Positions 16,344-26,624 are shown, counted from the stretch's first letter. The stretch: DNA of 64,000 nt from Pseudomonadota bacterium (GCA_029780695.1 JAKOYD010000078.1:1-64000), one strand, 5' to 3'. The notes: a model not told the origin generated them from the letters alone. A program made the numbers and translations.

Positions 16344-19300
16344 TCACTGCAGTTGGCGCCAGCTCGGGCGCAACGACTGCTCGGGCATGCGTGCCAGCAG
16401 CGTCTTCTGGTTCTTCACGTCAATGTCCAGCACCCTCTTGCCCTGCGTGATCAGGGTGTGCGAGCCCTTGGTGACCTGCGCGCGCGAAACGCCCAGATCT
16501 GTGCCCAGTGCGTAATTGCCATCGCCGTTGTAATCCACGATCTGTACCGATGGGCGCTTGCCGTCCATGATGTTGATCAGCGTGCGGAATTGCCGTTCGG
16601 CGTCCACCGAAGTCGAATCGCAGCTCTCGACGTCCGGGTCGACGTTGGACCCCTTGGCGGGCGCCTGGCTGTACACGGCCAGCAGGTTGCTGCCGTCGTA
16701 GAACTGCATGGGTTTGAGCAGGCGCTCTCCCACGGCGGGCAAGTCCATGTACCAGCCGTTGTAGTTGGCCCAGTTCGACGTTGACAGCGCGGTGACGGTG
16801 TCGACCGTGCCGTAGTCGCCGTTGTTCAGTTCGGTGACCTTCTGTTCGGCCAGATTGGCGTTGCCCACCCCCACGCCCAGCGCGGCGGGTGCGGGCACAG
16901 ACACGCAGTTGGGGGCCGCAGGGGCACAGGCCTGCCCCGGATGAACTTCGAGCCGCTTGCCCAGGGTGCTATTGACTACGCGGTAGCGGGTGTTGTCGAG
17001 CACCGAGTACAGGGTCTGGACGTCGACGCTCTCCGCATCGTGCAGCGCTACGTTGCGGCCGGTGCCAAAGGCGACCATCATGCCGCCCACGGGCACCGTT
17101 TTTTGGTTGGCGCCGGTGCCCACGGTCATGCTGCGGTCGTTGGCGCGCACCGTGGGCGCCGCGGTAATGGGTTGGATCTTGGGGCGGCTCGACGAACCCA
17201 GCGAGGCCGGCCCCCGGGCGGTGAACAGTGGTTTTGCGCCCGCAGGGCTGCCGCGCACACCGTCGTCGGGCGTTGCGACGTTGGCCGTACCGCCAAACGC
17301 CACCTGCCATTGGTTGTCGTCCATATGGGTCAGATCGAACTTCCACAGGTTGCCCCGGTTGTCGCCGGCGTAGACGACGTCAGGGCGGCCGTCACCGTTC
17401 AGGTCGACCAGTTGTGGCGAGGCCAGGCCGTTGTCATTGGCGTCGCCGGTGCCGGGAAGGTCGGTGGTGACTGGTATGCGCCGCAGCGACTTGTCGCCAT
17501 CCAGGTACTGGATCAGCAGCACTGGGCGCTGGTTTTTGCTGTTGTAGCCATTGCCCATCACCACCGCCCAACGGTTGTTGTTCATGCGGGTGATTTGCGT
17601 GGTGCGCATGGTGTTGTGGTCGTCCAGCACCGGTTGCCCTGTGATGGAGCCGATGTCGGCGTCCTCGGCCTTGGCCCGGTTGCAGGCTGCCTGCTGGGTC
17701 GTCGACAGGCCCGTGACGCAGTCGGGGGCGGGGTCGCGCGCGCCACGGGTGCGGTCCAGCTTGACGAGGCTTGCGGCGCTGGAATCCTCGAAGCCCGCAA
17801 TGCCCGTGGCGCTGGTGGCGCCGGTGGGGTTGGTCACGTCCAGCACGAAGTAGCCCTTGCCGCCATTGCCCAGCGTGCCCACCAGCAGGGTTCGCCAGTC
17901 GGGAACGTAGGTGGAGACGTAGCTGGGATCGTTCGGATCCTGCACGCCCGCGCCTTGGTCAATGTCGCCCGTCATGGGCGAGCCGTCGACGAAATACTGA
18001 TGGCGGTTGTTGTATTCGGGCGCGCTCAGCTGGTTCAGCGAGGAGATGACGCCGCGCGGTACATAGGCAAGCTTCTCGGTGCCGTCGGCGGCCGCAAAGC
18101 CATGCAGCATGCCGTCGTTGCCGCCCACATAGATCATGGCCGGGCGCGACCGGTTGGCGCGGGTAAAGGCGGCGTACCCGCTCCAGGCATAGTTGCTGAC
18201 CGGCGCGCCCGTGTACCACACCACGGAATTGACGATGTCGCCCTGGCGTGACTTGCGCTCGCGAAACGGCTTGGCGGCGGTGTAGCCGGTGGTGTCGGAG
18301 CCTTCCATGCCGCGGTCGCCGCGGAGGAAGTTCAGGCGGTTCTGGCCCATGGTGTCGCCTTCGTCCACGCCGCTGGTGTTCGTTTGCAGCAAGAGCTTTT
18401 GCGTGGCGCTGAGGTTGGACTGATCGCTCGCCCAGCGGAAGGGCACCCCGCCCTTGTCGGCGCCGTCGGCATCCATCTGGTCGCTCCAACTCAGCACCAC
18501 GCGGTTAGCGACCGAGAAACCCGCGTCATCCAGCTTGTCGGCGGTGGTCTTGCCAGCCCACCCCGGGTCCGACACGGTGCTGCCGTCTTTCTGCACCTTC
18601 TCGGCCTTGACCAAACCCTTCCAGTTGTTGGCGGGCTCATAACCCGCGGTGTACTTGCCCACGTCGTTGCGCGACGTGTTGGAGCCGCTGGTGGCGCTGG
18701 CCGTCAGATCAGGGTCGGTTTGCGAGTTGATGCTGCCGACGATTTCGCGGAAGGCTTTTTCGAGGTCTTCGCCTTTCATCACCGCATAGAAACGGCCGCG
18801 GCCATTGAGGGCGGCGTGCCAGAGGTCAAGTGCGCGAACAGGTTCGCCTCCATTGATCATGTTGGGCCATAGCTTGTTGCCTGTGACCAGATCACGAAAA
18901 CTCCCGTCGTAACCAAAGGGCACCTTTGCCGTGGGGGCGATGATGTTGGGCGCGCCGGGCCAGGTGGTCGCATCGTTGCTGAAACCGATGGTGTAGGTCA
19001 CCATGTGCGGCCAGGTGGCGGGGTCGTAGCGCGGGTTCCAGTAGCGCTCCAGAACCGCTGGCCGACCCACGCTATCGTTGCCGAAAAGTTCGATGCTCGG
19101 GGCATGCCGGTAATCGGCCGTCGGTTGGACAGTGCCCGTGAGCGACCCGGCAGGCTGCAGCGGATCCGCCCAGCTACGGAACGCCAAGTCAGCCACGGTG
19201 TTGGGTGTGGTGTCGCGGTAAAGGGCTACCTTGGCGTTTTGCGCAGCGGAGCCATCCGCATAAATGGTGCCGTCGGGCAAGATGCGTGGTAAAGCCGCGT

Positions 19301-19982
19301 TGCCTGCGCCATCCTGCTCGCCACCGTTTACGGCGCCATTCCAGCGCCCGTCGGTCATCACGATGTGGTAGTTGCGACGACACGCAAGGTAGGGCGCTCC
19401 GGTGTTGCCCGGGTCTGATGCCCATGGACTGTTGACGCCCACAGCGCGCCGCATGTAGGCATCGGCCTGAGTGAACATCATGTGCAAGGGCGTGTTGAAA
19501 CTGGGGACGAGACTGTTGACGAAGGCCAGGAAGTTGGCGCGGTGAGTGCCTTGTAGCGGGCGCATGGAGTTTTGGTTCATGGCCGCGCTGTCTACGCTGT
19601 TGGCACTCGGTGCTCCACCTTGATTCCACAGGGTCTGCCAAGCCAGGCGAATCTTCTTTTCGGGCAAGAGCGTTCTGTCATTGAACACCTGATTCAGCGA
19701 AAACCGGAGTATGTTCATCCGCGGTGCGCGCGTATCCCAACTGCCGTCCGCATTGGGCGTTACGATGCTTGCGTCTACCCGTCCTCCACTGATCGACGAT
19801 CCCATGCTTCCCGAGTCGTCCACCGAAACGATGACGTTCGGCGCGACATAAGGCTCCACGGTGCCGGGCGGCGACTGCGACAGATCCAGCGCCCAAGCGC
19901 CGTGTGGAACGAGGGTGGCGCCGGCGGCGAGTGCCAGCAGGGTCTTGCTGTAGCGGGGCGGGGTGCCGCGGCGGCGGGGCAT
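16344..19982 (-). CDS. pilY1: Type IV pilus tip and biogenesis protein PilY1
   Basis: 1212 residues. A signal peptide (about 1-32, ending GAWA) leads to a von Willebrand A-like region with MIDAS motif DDSGSMGSS (about 50), implicated in adhesion and mechanosensing. The C-terminal third is a bladed propeller with calcium-binding-like loops DLNGDGRPD and [13 protein letters not shown]. The PilY1 C-terminal domain controls extension and retraction in a calcium-dependent way in Pseudomonas. The ATG at 19982 is preferred to one 84 bp upstream because CAGGAG precedes it and it leads directly into the signal. Full length with no break, so this operon is intact although pilN is not. Confidence 0.94.
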   Translation of the reverse strand: MPRRRGTPPRYSKTLLALAAGATLVPHGAWALDLSQSPPGTVEPYVAPNVIVSVDDSGSMGSSISGGRVDASIVTPNADGSWDTRAPRMNILRFSLNQVFNDRTLLPEKKIRLAWQTLWNQGGAPSANSVDSAAMNQNSMRPLQGTHRANFLAFVNSLVPSFNTPLHMMFTQADAYMRRAVGVNSPWASDPGNTGAPYLACRRNYHIVMTDGRWNGAVNGGEQDGAGNAALPRILPDGTIYADGSAAQNAKVALYRDTTPNTVADLAFRSWADPLQPAGSLTGTVQPTADYRHAPSIELFGNDSVGRPAVLERYWNPRYDPATWPHMVTYTIGFSNDATTWPGAPNIIAPTAKVPFGYDGSFRDLVTGNKLWPNMINGGEPVRALDLWHAALNGRGRFYAVMKGEDLEKAFREIVGSINSQTDPDLTASATSGSNTSRNDVGKYTAGYEPANNWKGLVKAEKVQKDGSTVSDPGWAGKTTADKLDDAGFSVANRVVLSWSDQMDADGADKGGVPFRWASDQSNLSATQKLLLQTNTSGVDEGDTMGQNRLNFLRGDRGMEGSDTTGYTAAKPFRERKSRQGDIVNSVVWYTGAPVSNYAWSGYAAFTRANRSRPAMIYVGGNDGMLHGFAAADGTEKLAYVPRGVISSLNQLSAPEYNNRHQYFVDGSPMTGDIDQGAGVQDPNDPSYVSTYVPDWRTLLVGTLGNGGKGYFVLDVTNPTGATSATGIAGFEDSSAASLVKLDRTRGARDPAPDCVTGLSTTQQAACNRAKAEDADIGSITGQPVLDDHNTMRTTQITRMNNNRWAVVMGNGYNSKNQRPVLLIQYLDGDKSLRRIPVTTDLPGTGDANDNGLASPQLVDLNGDGRPDVVYAGDNRGNLWKFDLTHMDDNQWQVAFGGTANVATPDDGVRGSPAGAKPLFTARGPASLGSSSRPKIQPITAAPTVRANDRSMTVGTGANQKTVPVGGMMVAFGTGRNVALHDAESVDVQTLYSVLDNTRYRVVNSTLGKRLEVHPGQACAPAAPNCVSVPAPAALGVGVGNANLAEQKVTELNNGDYGTVDTVTALSTSNWANYNGWYMDLPAVGERLLKPMQFYDGSNLLAVYSQAPAKGSNVDPDVESCDSTSVDAERQFRTLINIMDGKRPSVQIVDYNGDGNYALGTDLGVSRAQVTKGSHTLITQGKRVLDIDVKNQKTLLARMPEQSLRPSWRQLQ

Positions 19983-20075
19983 GGAGCTGCTCCTGTGGTG
20001 ATGGTGTTTGGGTGCTGACACGGCGTTGCGGGCGTGGGCGAATGGCGCAGCTGTCAAGACTGGCACCAGGCGGGT

Positions 20076-20858
20076 TCAGTCTTTCCGTTTTTGCTGCGCA
20101 TAGGTTTCTTGCAGCACGACCCGGGTGGTGGGTTTGAGCCCGTACGCCACCGCGGTGATGCGATAGACGACATTGGGGGCGACGTTGAGCGGCAACAGGC
20201 TTGGCGCGCCGACGATCAGGCCCGAGCTCTTGCTGCTTTCGTCGTAGGGCAACACCTCGATCCAGTACCACCCGCCGCGGTCGGCAGCGCTGGTGTCCGC
20301 CAGGATGGGGTTGACGGGCGAGGCGGTGCTGCCTTTCAAGGCGCCCGTGTACTGGCCGTAGCGTGCACCGATGCCGGCTACCGTGAGCGCGTCGAGCGTC
20401 ACTTCGCCAGGCTGCAGATTGGTCGGGGCGGGGCTGGTGGCGCTGGTGTAATTCCAGAAGTCCTGGCGGCCCGTGCGCTTGGCGCACAGGCCGTTGCGGC
20501 AACGGGTTGGCTGGGCTTCAAGAGTGGCCAGCAAGAAGCCCACATCCTGGGCTTCGAGCGGAATCTTGTCGATCGTGGAGCGGCGGCAGGTGTCGCCAAC
20601 GGTGGCGTCTATCGTGCAGTCGCTGCCATCGGCGTTGTCGCCGCGAATGTCGAGCTCGGCGTCTTGCAGCAACGCCTGAGCGGCCTCGAAGGCGCGCTGG
20701 TAATCGGCGTCGTTACCGACCACCATTTCGTTGAACAGCGACGTGCGCGACGCCCACAGTGCCAGCAGCATCGAAAGAAGCACGAAGACGATGACGACGA
20801 ACAGCGAGATGCCGCGCTGGCGTCGGCGTGGGGTGCGGTAGAGGGGCAGTGGCGGCAC
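20076..20858 (-). CDS. pilX: Minor pilin assembly protein PilX
   Basis: 260 residues. The N-terminal prepilin-like stretch RRRQRGISLFVVIVFVLLSM has the cleavage Gly and a hydrophobic spine but a less canonical Glu-5 position, as usual for PilX. The body includes Cys pairs such as GSDC...DTC and RCRNGLCAK. It belongs to the minor-pilin tip complex with PilV, PilW, PilE and PilY1. The start codon is GTG; no better ATG lies before the helix. It begins 16 bp after pilW. Confidence 0.88.
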   Translation of the reverse strand: MPPLPLYRTPRRRQRGISLFVVIVFVLLSMLLALWASRTSLFNEMVVGNDADYQRAFEAAQALLQDAELDIRGDNADGSDCTIDATVGDTCRRSTIDKIPLEAQDVGFLLATLEAQPTRCRNGLCAKRTGRQDFWNYTSATSPAPTNLQPGEVTLDALTVAGIGARYGQYTGALKGSTASPVNPILADTSAADRGGWYWIEVLPYDESSKSSGLIVGAPSLLPLNVAPNVVYRITAVAYGLKPTTRVVLQETYAQQKRKD

Positions 20859-20874
20859 GGCGGAGCATTCCTGT

Positions 20875-21801
20875 TTAAAGCACGGTGCCGACCAGCCCCT
20901 GGCTGCGCAGCTGGAACACGTTGCGGAACACCAGGTGCATGCGGTTGGCGCGGTCGCCCGTGAGCGTGGTCATGTCGACCGACGTGGTGCCGTCGCAGTC
21001 GGTGTAGCTGGTGCCGGAAGGCATGCCGATGCGTTCGACGCCGTACAACACCAGGCATACCTCAACGCCTTGCACGCGCGGCCAGTCGTTGGCGGTGAGG
21101 GACGAAGCGGGCGCGTAGTAGAGCGTCGGGGTGCCGAGCATGGTCACGTCCTGCAGCAGGTAGCGCACCTGGAAGTTGGCAACGCGCTGCACGATCGGCT
21201 GCGCGGCGGCACCGTTGGCAACGCAGCGCAAACTAGAGCCATTGAGATTGAAAGCGCTCTCCACCCGCTGGTCGAGGCTGGCGGCGCCTGGTCCGGCAGC
21301 GCAGTTGCGCGACTGCGCTTGGTCGGTGGCCGCGATGAAAACCGATTCTTTGTAGTGTCGATAGCCCACGGTCAGCGACGAGGCCGTGCCATTCAACGTA
21401 TCGGCCTTGGGATCGAAGCTGTTGCCGCTTCCGGATGCGGCGGCCACGGTTTCGAATGCCACCGGCGCGGCCAGCAGGTTCACCACCGGTGCGTTGCCGG
21501 AATTGAGATTCAGGTAGAGCGATCCCGCCTGGCGTGTCTGAAGGCCAATCACCCGCAGGGCGTAGGCCGCCTGTTGCTGGATGTCGCTGGCGTCGCTCAC
21601 CGTCCCCGACACGCCGCGCGATGCCATGAGGGCGGCCATGGCCACAGCGACCACCAGCAAGCCGATGGCAATACCGACCATCAGCTCCAGCAACGAGACG
21701 CCACGCTGCCGCTGGCGCGCGAGCGAACGGCGTGCGGTCTTGCGCAGACCGTGGCATGGACCATGCTGGACGGCGGGGGTGCTCGAGCGTCGTGTCAGCA
21801 T
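20875..21801 (-). CDS. pilW: Minor pilin PilW
   Basis: 308 residues. A type III prepilin signal appears at about residues 34-55: RQRG, cleavage, then VSLLELMVGIAIGLLVVAVA with Glu-5. The large C-terminal domain and final Cys pair (EVCLVLYG...SYTDCDG) are typical of PilW. The ATG at 21801 is selected because it lies 1 base after the pilV stop with AGGGGCG upstream; an earlier in-frame start would overlap pilV by about 60 bp. Part of the minor-pilin tip complex. Confidence 0.9.
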   Translation of the reverse strand: MLTRRSSTPAVQHGPCHGLRKTARRSLARQRQRGVSLLELMVGIAIGLLVVAVAMAALMASRGVSGTVSDASDIQQQAAYALRVIGLQTRQAGSLYLNLNSGNAPVVNLLAAPVAFETVAAASGSGNSFDPKADTLNGTASSLTVGYRHYKESVFIAATDQAQSRNCAAGPGAASLDQRVESAFNLNGSSLRCVANGAAAQPIVQRVANFQVRYLLQDVTMLGTPTLYYAPASSLTANDWPRVQGVEVCLVLYGVERIGMPSGTSYTDCDGTTSVDMTTLTGDRANRMHLVFRNVFQLRSQGLVGTVL

Positions 21802-21802
21802 G

Positions 21803-22468
21803 TCACGCCCCTGCGCAGAAATATTGGCTTGCGCCGCTGGCGGTATAGGGTGCGCAACGGCCGGCAACGGGCAGGTATTGCAGGTGGCAAGTGCGGTCGG
21901 CGGGGCAGGTCACGGTTGCGCCGCCCTCCGTCACCGTGCCAGTGCTGTCGATCACCTTGGTGGCGTCGACGTTGTTCTTGTAGGCGGCGCTGGTGTCGCG
22001 TTCGTTCTCGCGCCAGCTGATCATCACACCCAGTTGGCGGCGGTTGGAGGCCACGGTTTCTCCGGGGGCCAGAAAAATGGTGGCATCGCCCAGCGGCAGC
22101 ACGCGCTGGACGCCGCGTTTCCATTCGGCCACGTCGTAGGTAGCCAGCTCGGCGCCGTTGCAGGCAGTGGCGCTGCAGTCCTTGGCGGCGGCGGGGGTAG
22201 GGGGTGAAGCGGTCCAGCTACTCGTGTAGCTGCCGAGGATGGCCAGTGCGTTGGGGTTGACCTTCATGCGCTCGCCCAAGTCCTCGATCAGCCGCACGGC
22301 CTGGGCGCGGCGCACGCTGGTTTGTGTGTCGGTCAGCGTGCGCATCTGCACGCCCAGAATGCCCAGGATGCCGAGCGCCGCGACCACGATCGCGATCAGC
22401 GATTCGATGAGGGTGATGCCGCGTTGCTGTCGCGGCGGGGCAGGGCGCAGCGGCGTCAGTCGGTGCAT
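21803..22468 (-). CDS. pilV: Minor pilin PilV
   Basis: 221 residues with a prepilin leader: RQQRG, cleavage, ITLIESLIAIVVAALGILGI with Glu-5 present. The family run QTSVRRAQAVRLIEDLGERM follows. The short lumenal domain has Cys pairs around KDCSATACNG and ADRTCHLQYLPVAGRC. It overlaps the end of fimT by 13 bp, implying coupled translation. Confidence 0.9.
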   Translation of the reverse strand: MHRLTPLRPAPPRQQRGITLIESLIAIVVAALGILGILGVQMRTLTDTQTSVRRAQAVRLIEDLGERMKVNPNALAILGSYTSSWTASPPTPAAAKDCSATACNGAELATYDVAEWKRGVQRVLPLGDATIFLAPGETVASNRRQLGVMISWRENERDTSAAYKNNVDATKVIDSTGTVTEGGATVTCPADRTCHLQYLPVAGRCAPYTASGASQYFCAGA

Positions 22469-23043
22469 GGCACATCCTCCATGGGAATGACACGAATTCG
22501 CCCGGCCGAACTCATGCAGAGGCCGCGCACGGCGGGGTTGCTGATCGACTCGTTTTGCGGTACGAGATTGAAGCCCACGTACGGACCCGTCACCGCGCCC
22601 CAGCGATTGAGGCTGAAGCTCGACGCGCCGTCGGTGCGCGAGATTTCCACCTTGGTCGGGGTGTCGTAGCGCTGCAGCTCGGTATCGCCAGCGTCGCCGC
22701 AGTTGTTGTTGCCATCGGCGTCAACGCACACGGTCCAACCGCAACCCCAGTCGGCGCCATTGATGGCGTTAGTGCAGCCATTGGTGCCGTTGGGCAGCTT
22801 TTGCACCACCACGCCACCGCCCCGCCGGATGGCCTCGGATCGAGCGTAGTACAGGGTGGAACGCAGCGTTTCAACGGCCTGCCGCACGCGCCACTGATCC
22901 ATCAGCGGCTTGAAGCTGGGTGCGGCCAGCGCCGCCAGGATGGCGAGGATCGACAGCACCACCATCAGCTCGATGGCGGTGAAGCCGCGGTGCAGCGGCC
23001 GCGCCAATGGCCGCTTGCGACACATCATGGGTTGATCGTCCAT
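22456..23043 (-). CDS. fimT: FimT/GspH-type pseudopilin
   Basis: 195 residues. Prepilin leader HRG, cleavage, FTAIELMVVLSILAILAALA with Glu-5. The GspH/FimT domain follows (LRSTLYYARSEAIRRGGGV). Some FimT proteins of naturally transformable bacteria bind DNA, so this could take part in DNA uptake, but I see no clear decision either way in the C-terminal tail. It is the first gene of the minor-pilin operon, 79 bp downstream of hemA, and all six genes share one strand with tiny gaps or overlaps. Confidence 0.9.
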   Translation of the reverse strand: MDDQPMMCRKRPLARPLHRGFTAIELMVVLSILAILAALAAPSFKPLMDQWRVRQAVETLRSTLYYARSEAIRRGGGVVVQKLPNGTNGCTNAINGADWGCGWTVCVDADGNNNCGDAGDTELQRYDTPTKVEISRTDGASSFSLNRWGAVTGPYVGFNLVPQNESISNPAVRGLCMSSAGRIRVIPMEDVPCTD

Positions 23044-23122
23044 CCTTGCATACTAGGTGCGGATGGCGGGGGCTGCGGCCCGCTTGCGACGAACGGCGTC
23101 AGCCGCAGGACGGGCGGGCGAA

Positions 23123-24409
23123 TCAGCCGCCCGTGCCGGGCGCCTTGCCGCGCAGGAACAGCCGCTCGATGGCCTGCGTGGTCTGTTCGCGGTGGTCCGG
23201 ATCGGCGCCGTGCAATTCGGCCAGCGCGCCGTGCATCATCTTCTGCATCAGCCCGCGCGACAGACCATCCAGCACCGCCTCCACATCCTCACCCTTGGCC
23301 AGCCGCTTGCGCGCCTTGGCCAGTTCGGCGGCGCGCCAGGCGTCGGCCTGGGCGTTGAGCTGCTGGATGAGCGGGACGACGCCGCTGGCGGGGCTGCGCT
23401 GGTCAATCCAGTGCATGAAGCTTTGCACGCCGGCGTCGATGATGGCCTCGGCCTGGGCGACGGCGGCCTGGCGGTTGGCGTGGCCGGTCTGCACCACCTG
23501 GGCCAGGTCGTCGACGGTGTACAGATACACGTCGTCCAGCGCCTTGACTTCGGGCTCGATGTCGCGCGGCACGGCCAGGTCGACCATGAAGATGGGGCGG
23601 TGGCGGCGTTTTTTAAGCGCTCGCTCGACCGCGCCCAGGCCGATGATGGGCAGCGTGCTGGCGGTGCAGCTAACGATGGCGTCGAATTCATGCAGGCGCT
23701 CGGGCAGGTCGGCCAGGCGCATCACTTCGCCGCCCAGTCGGCTGGCCAGCTTTTCGCCACGCTCAAGCGTGCGGTTGGCGATGGCGATGGCCCTGGGTTG
23801 CCGCGCCGCGAAGTGGGTGGCGGCCAGTTCGACCATTTCGCCCGCGCCGACGAACAGCACGCGGATCTCGCGCAGGTCCTCGAACAGGTTTCCCGCCAGG
23901 CGCACCGCGGCGGCGGCCATGCTGATGGAATGCGCGCCGATGTCGGTCGATGTGCGCACCTGCTTGGCGACGGCAAAGCTGCGCTGGAACAGCTGGTTCA
24001 GCGTGGTGCCCAGCGCGCCCGCGTCTTCGGCGGCGCGCACGGCGCTTTTCATCTGGCCCAGGATCTGCGCTTCGCCCAGCACCATGCTGTCCAGCCCGCT
24101 GGCCACGCGGAAGGCGTGGCGCGCGGCCTGGTCGTCGCGCAAAACGTAGGTGTGGTGGTGCAGCGCGTCCACCGGCACGTCGCCGGCGCGCGCCAGCCAG
24201 CCCAGGGTGTGGTCGATCTGCACGTTGTCGGACGCGCAATACACCTCGGTGCGGTTGCAGGTGGACAGGATCGCCGCCTCGGGTTGGCGCTGGTGCGACG
24301 TGCGCAAGCCGTGCAGCGCAGGTGCCATCTGGTCGAGCGCGAACGCGAAACGGCCACGCAGATCCAGCGGCGCGGTGTTGTGGTTCAGTCCCAATGCCCA
24401 GACGGCCAT
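23123..24409 (-). CDS. hemA: Glutamyl-tRNA reductase
   Basis: 428 residues. Reduces glutamyl-tRNA(Glu) with NADPH to glutamate-1-semialdehyde, the first committed step of C5-pathway haem synthesis. The catalytic Cys lies in [11 protein letters not shown], followed by the signature [17 protein letters not shown]; the NADPH domain has [14 protein letters not shown], and the C-terminal dimerisation helix is present. The start [10 protein letters not shown] agrees with family members. A TATAAT on the minus strand (24422-24417) is only 7 bp before the start codon, hinting at a leaderless or very short-leader mRNA. hemA is separated from prfA by the minor-pilin operon. Confidence 0.97.
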   Translation of the reverse strand: MAVWALGLNHNTAPLDLRGRFAFALDQMAPALHGLRTSHQRQPEAAILSTCNRTEVYCASDNVQIDHTLGWLARAGDVPVDALHHHTYVLRDDQAARHAFRVASGLDSMVLGEAQILGQMKSAVRAAEDAGALGTTLNQLFQRSFAVAKQVRTSTDIGAHSISMAAAAVRLAGNLFEDLREIRVLFVGAGEMVELAATHFAARQPRAIAIANRTLERGEKLASRLGGEVMRLADLPERLHEFDAIVSCTASTLPIIGLGAVERALKKRRHRPIFMVDLAVPRDIEPEVKALDDVYLYTVDDLAQVVQTGHANRQAAVAQAEAIIDAGVQSFMHWIDQRSPASGVVPLIQQLNAQADAWRAAELAKARKRLAKGEDVEAVLDGLSRGLMQKMMHGALAELHGADPDHREQTTQAIERLFLRGKAPGTGG

Positions 24410-24456
24410 GGGGGCGATTATAAAATTGGGTGCCCGGTCGCGCTGTGTTGTCGACC

Positions 24457-24774
24457 ATGGACTTGACCAACATCAAGAGCGTCATGCAGATTGCCGACAC
24501 CTTCTGGCACCTTGCCAACTTCATGCTGCCCGCGCTGGTGATGGCGCCCGGCATGGTGCTGGCGGCCCGCTGGGTGTATCGAAATCACCCGCCTGCGCTG
24601 TCCCTGCCTGCGCAGATAGCTATCAATTTTGTAGTTTGCCTGGTGGTGCTGGTGGCCGGGCTGGCGGCGTCGGGGCATGACGGGCGGCTGTTGACCTACG
24701 CCGCCTTGGTGCTGGCCAGCGCGGCCACGCCCGCGGTGCTGGCGCTGCGTCGGCGCCCGTTCAACCAGGGCTGA
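24457..24774 (+). CDS. Small conserved membrane protein of unknown function
   Basis: 105 residues with three hydrophobic segments: around [20 protein letters not shown], around [17 protein letters not shown], and around [20 protein letters not shown] do not recognise a named family. It is divergent from hemA with 47 bp between start codons, and its last 14 bp overlap the end of ugpQ on the other strand. Bases 24578-24635 match the family 1 repeat on the minus strand, so the codons for about [16 protein letters not shown] appear to come from a captured repeat. The start MDLTN at 24457 is taken; an earlier ATG would run into the hemA start region. Confidence 0.6.
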   Translation: MDLTNIKSVMQIADTFWHLANFMLPALVMAPGMVLAARWVYRNHPPALSLPAQIAINFVVCLVVLVAGLAASGHDGRLLTYAALVLASAATPAVLALRRRPFNQG

Positions 24775-25495
24775 ACAGGTCGACCCGGTCGGTCACGATG
24801 CCATCGGTGCCCAGTTGCACCAGCCGCTCGGCCGCCCATTCGTCGTTCACGGTGTAGCTCAGCGCGCGCATGCCCATGCCGTGGACCTGGGCGACCAGCG
24901 CGGCGTCCCACAGGGCGTGGTTGCAGACGATGGCGCGGCAGTCCAGCTGGCGCGCGATGTCGGCCCAGCCGTTCCACAGCGTATCCAGCAGCAGCCCGCG
25001 CGGCAGCTGCGGCGCGGCCGTTGCCGCGCCACGCAGGGCTTCGGGGCGGAACGAGGTCAGCAGCGGCGGCGTGGCCGCGCCTTGCCACAGCCGCGCCGCG
25101 GTGTCGGCGACGACGTGGCCGGTGCGCTCTTCCACGCCGGGCGTCGGCTTGATCTCGATGTCGAGCAAGTGACCGTTGGCCCGGCACCAGCGCGCCAGGT
25201 TGGCCAGCGTGGGCAGCGGCTCGCCCGCGTAGGCCCGCGAATGCCAACTGCCCGCGTCCAGCTGCGACAGTTCGCTCCAGGCCAGATCGCCCGCGGTGCC
25301 GTCGCCGTCGGTGGTGCGCTGCAGCGTGGCGTCGTGCAGCAGAAAGGGCACGCCGTCGGCAGACAGCTTGACGTCGCATTCAAACATGCGATAGCCGTGC
25401 GACGCACCCCGGCGAAAGGCCGCCAGCGTGTTCTCCGGCGCCAGCTTGCCCGCCCCGCGGTGGGCGATCCAGAAGGGGTAGGGCCAGTCGCTCAT
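24761..25495 (-). CDS. ugpQ: Glycerophosphodiester phosphodiesterase
   Basis: 244 residues. Cleaves glycerophosphodiesters (deacylated phospholipid head groups) to sn-glycerol-3-phosphate and alcohol. The TIM-barrel GDPD signatures are visible: HRGAGKLAPENTLAAF at the start, the metal-binding ECDVKLSADGVPFLLHD, and DIEIKPTPG. No signal peptide, so cytoplasmic like E. coli UgpQ. It closes the ugp cluster, separated from ugpC by the dehydrogenase gene. The start at MSDWPYP is preferred to an ATG 9 bp upstream. Confidence 0.93.
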   Translation of the reverse strand: MSDWPYPFWIAHRGAGKLAPENTLAAFRRGASHGYRMFECDVKLSADGVPFLLHDATLQRTTDGDGTAGDLAWSELSQLDAGSWHSRAYAGEPLPTLANLARWCRANGHLLDIEIKPTPGVEERTGHVVADTAARLWQGAATPPLLTSFRPEALRGAATAAPQLPRGLLLDTLWNGWADIARQLDCRAIVCNHALWDAALVAQVHGMGMRALSYTVNDEWAAERLVQLGTDGIVTDRVDLFSPG

Positions 25496-25500
25496 GTTGT

Positions 25501-25565
25501 GCAAAGCTATTAATAATATAGCTGAACGCGCTTGATAGACAAGCGCTGGAGGCTGTTTTGGTTTG
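25501..25565 (+). repeat. Two-hairpin palindromic repeat (family 1), best-preserved copy
   Basis: AGCTATTAATAATATAGCT, spacer GAAC, GCGCTTGATAGACAAGCGC, then TGGAGGCTGTTTTGGTTT. Both palindromes are perfect (6-bp and 7-bp arms). It fills the gap between ugpQ and the dehydrogenase gene. Confidence 0.8.
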
Positions 25566-25580
25566 GATTCGGGCGAGCCG

Positions 25581-26612
25581 TCAATCCATGTTCAAGGCGA
25601 TCTTGCCGAACTGCTCGCCCGATTCGAGCCGGTCGAGCGCGGCGTGCACCTGATCGAGCGCAAACGTCTGCTCGATCACCGGCCGCACCGCGTGACGCTG
25701 GCAGAAGGCGAGCAGGTCGTGCAGCTCGGCCACCGTGCCCAGCGTGGAGCCGAACACGCGCAGCTGGCGGATGAACAGGCGGCGCAGGTCGGCGCCAGGC
25801 TGGTCGCCGCTGGTGGCGCCGCAGGTGACCAGCCGGCCGCCGCGCACCAGGCTCTTCATGGCGGCGGGCCAGACGGCTTCGCCCACGTTTTCAAACACCA
25901 CGTCGACGCCGCGGCCACCCGTGGCGGCCAGCGCGGCTTTGGCAACGTCTTCGCGGCTGCTGTCGATGGCGTGGTCGGCGCCCAGCGCGCGTGCCTGTTC
26001 CAGCTTGGCCGGGTGGCGCGACGTGACGAGGGTGCGCGCGCCCATCGCCTTGGCCAGTTGCAGCCCGGCCAGCGAGACGCCGCCGCCGATGCCGAAGATC
26101 AGCACCGTTTCCCAGCTGTTGAGCTGCGCCTGCGTCACCAGCATGCGCCAGGCGGTGAGGTGGTTGACGCCCAGCGCCGCGCCTTCGGCGAACGACCAGC
26201 CGTCGGGCAGCGGCAGCACGTTGCGCGCCGGCACGGTGACGTACTGCGCGAAGGTGCCGTCGCGGTGCTCGCCAATCAACTGGTAGCGCGCGCACAGCAC
26301 GTCGTCGCCGCGCAGGCAGAACTCGCAGCGCCCGCAGGCAATGCCGGGGTGCAGCAGCACGCGCTGGCCCGCGTGCAGCGCGGGGTCGCCGGGGTCGACC
26401 TCGTCGATGACGCCGGCGCCGTCGAGGCCCATGATCTGCGGCAGGCTGTGCGTGATGCCGGCGCCCGAATCGCGCATGTACAGGTCGACGCGGTTGAGCG
26501 TGGCCGCGTGCAGGCGCACGCGCACGTCGCCGGCCGCGCGGGCCGGCAGCGGGCGCTCGCCCAGCGCCACGATTTCGTTGCCGCCGTGGCCGGTCAGGTA
26601 GGCTGCTTTCAT
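25581..26612 (-). CDS. Zinc-binding alcohol dehydrogenase / quinone oxidoreductase family protein
   Basis: 343 residues of the medium-chain dehydrogenase/reductase superfamily. The GroES-like N-terminal half carries the structural zinc motif CGRCEFCLRGDDVLC, and GLDGAGVIDEVDPG resembles the usual GHE-type signature. The Rossmann half has the NAD(P)-binding run IFGIGGGVSLAGLQLAKAMG. Catalytic-zinc residues are not all obvious, so it could be either an alcohol dehydrogenase or a zinc-free quinone reductase. It sits between ugpC and ugpQ. A role in glycerol-derived alcohol or aldehyde metabolism is possible from position only. Confidence 0.85.
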   Translation of the reverse strand: MKAAYLTGHGGNEIVALGERPLPARAAGDVRVRLHAATLNRVDLYMRDSGAGITHSLPQIMGLDGAGVIDEVDPGDPALHAGQRVLLHPGIACGRCEFCLRGDDVLCARYQLIGEHRDGTFAQYVTVPARNVLPLPDGWSFAEGAALGVNHLTAWRMLVTQAQLNSWETVLIFGIGGGVSLAGLQLAKAMGARTLVTSRHPAKLEQARALGADHAIDSSREDVAKAALAATGGRGVDVVFENVGEAVWPAAMKSLVRGGRLVTCGATSGDQPGADLRRLFIRQLRVFGSTLGTVAELHDLLAFCQRHAVRPVIEQTFALDQVHAALDRLESGEQFGKIALNMD

Positions 26613-26624
26613 GGTCAATTCGTC

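Noticed and set aside
24417-24422. Ribosomal or tRNA gene in the hemA divergent gap
   Set aside because: The gap is only 47 bp and has no cloverleaf or CCA end. I read the other intergenic gaps for tRNA-like folds and saw none.
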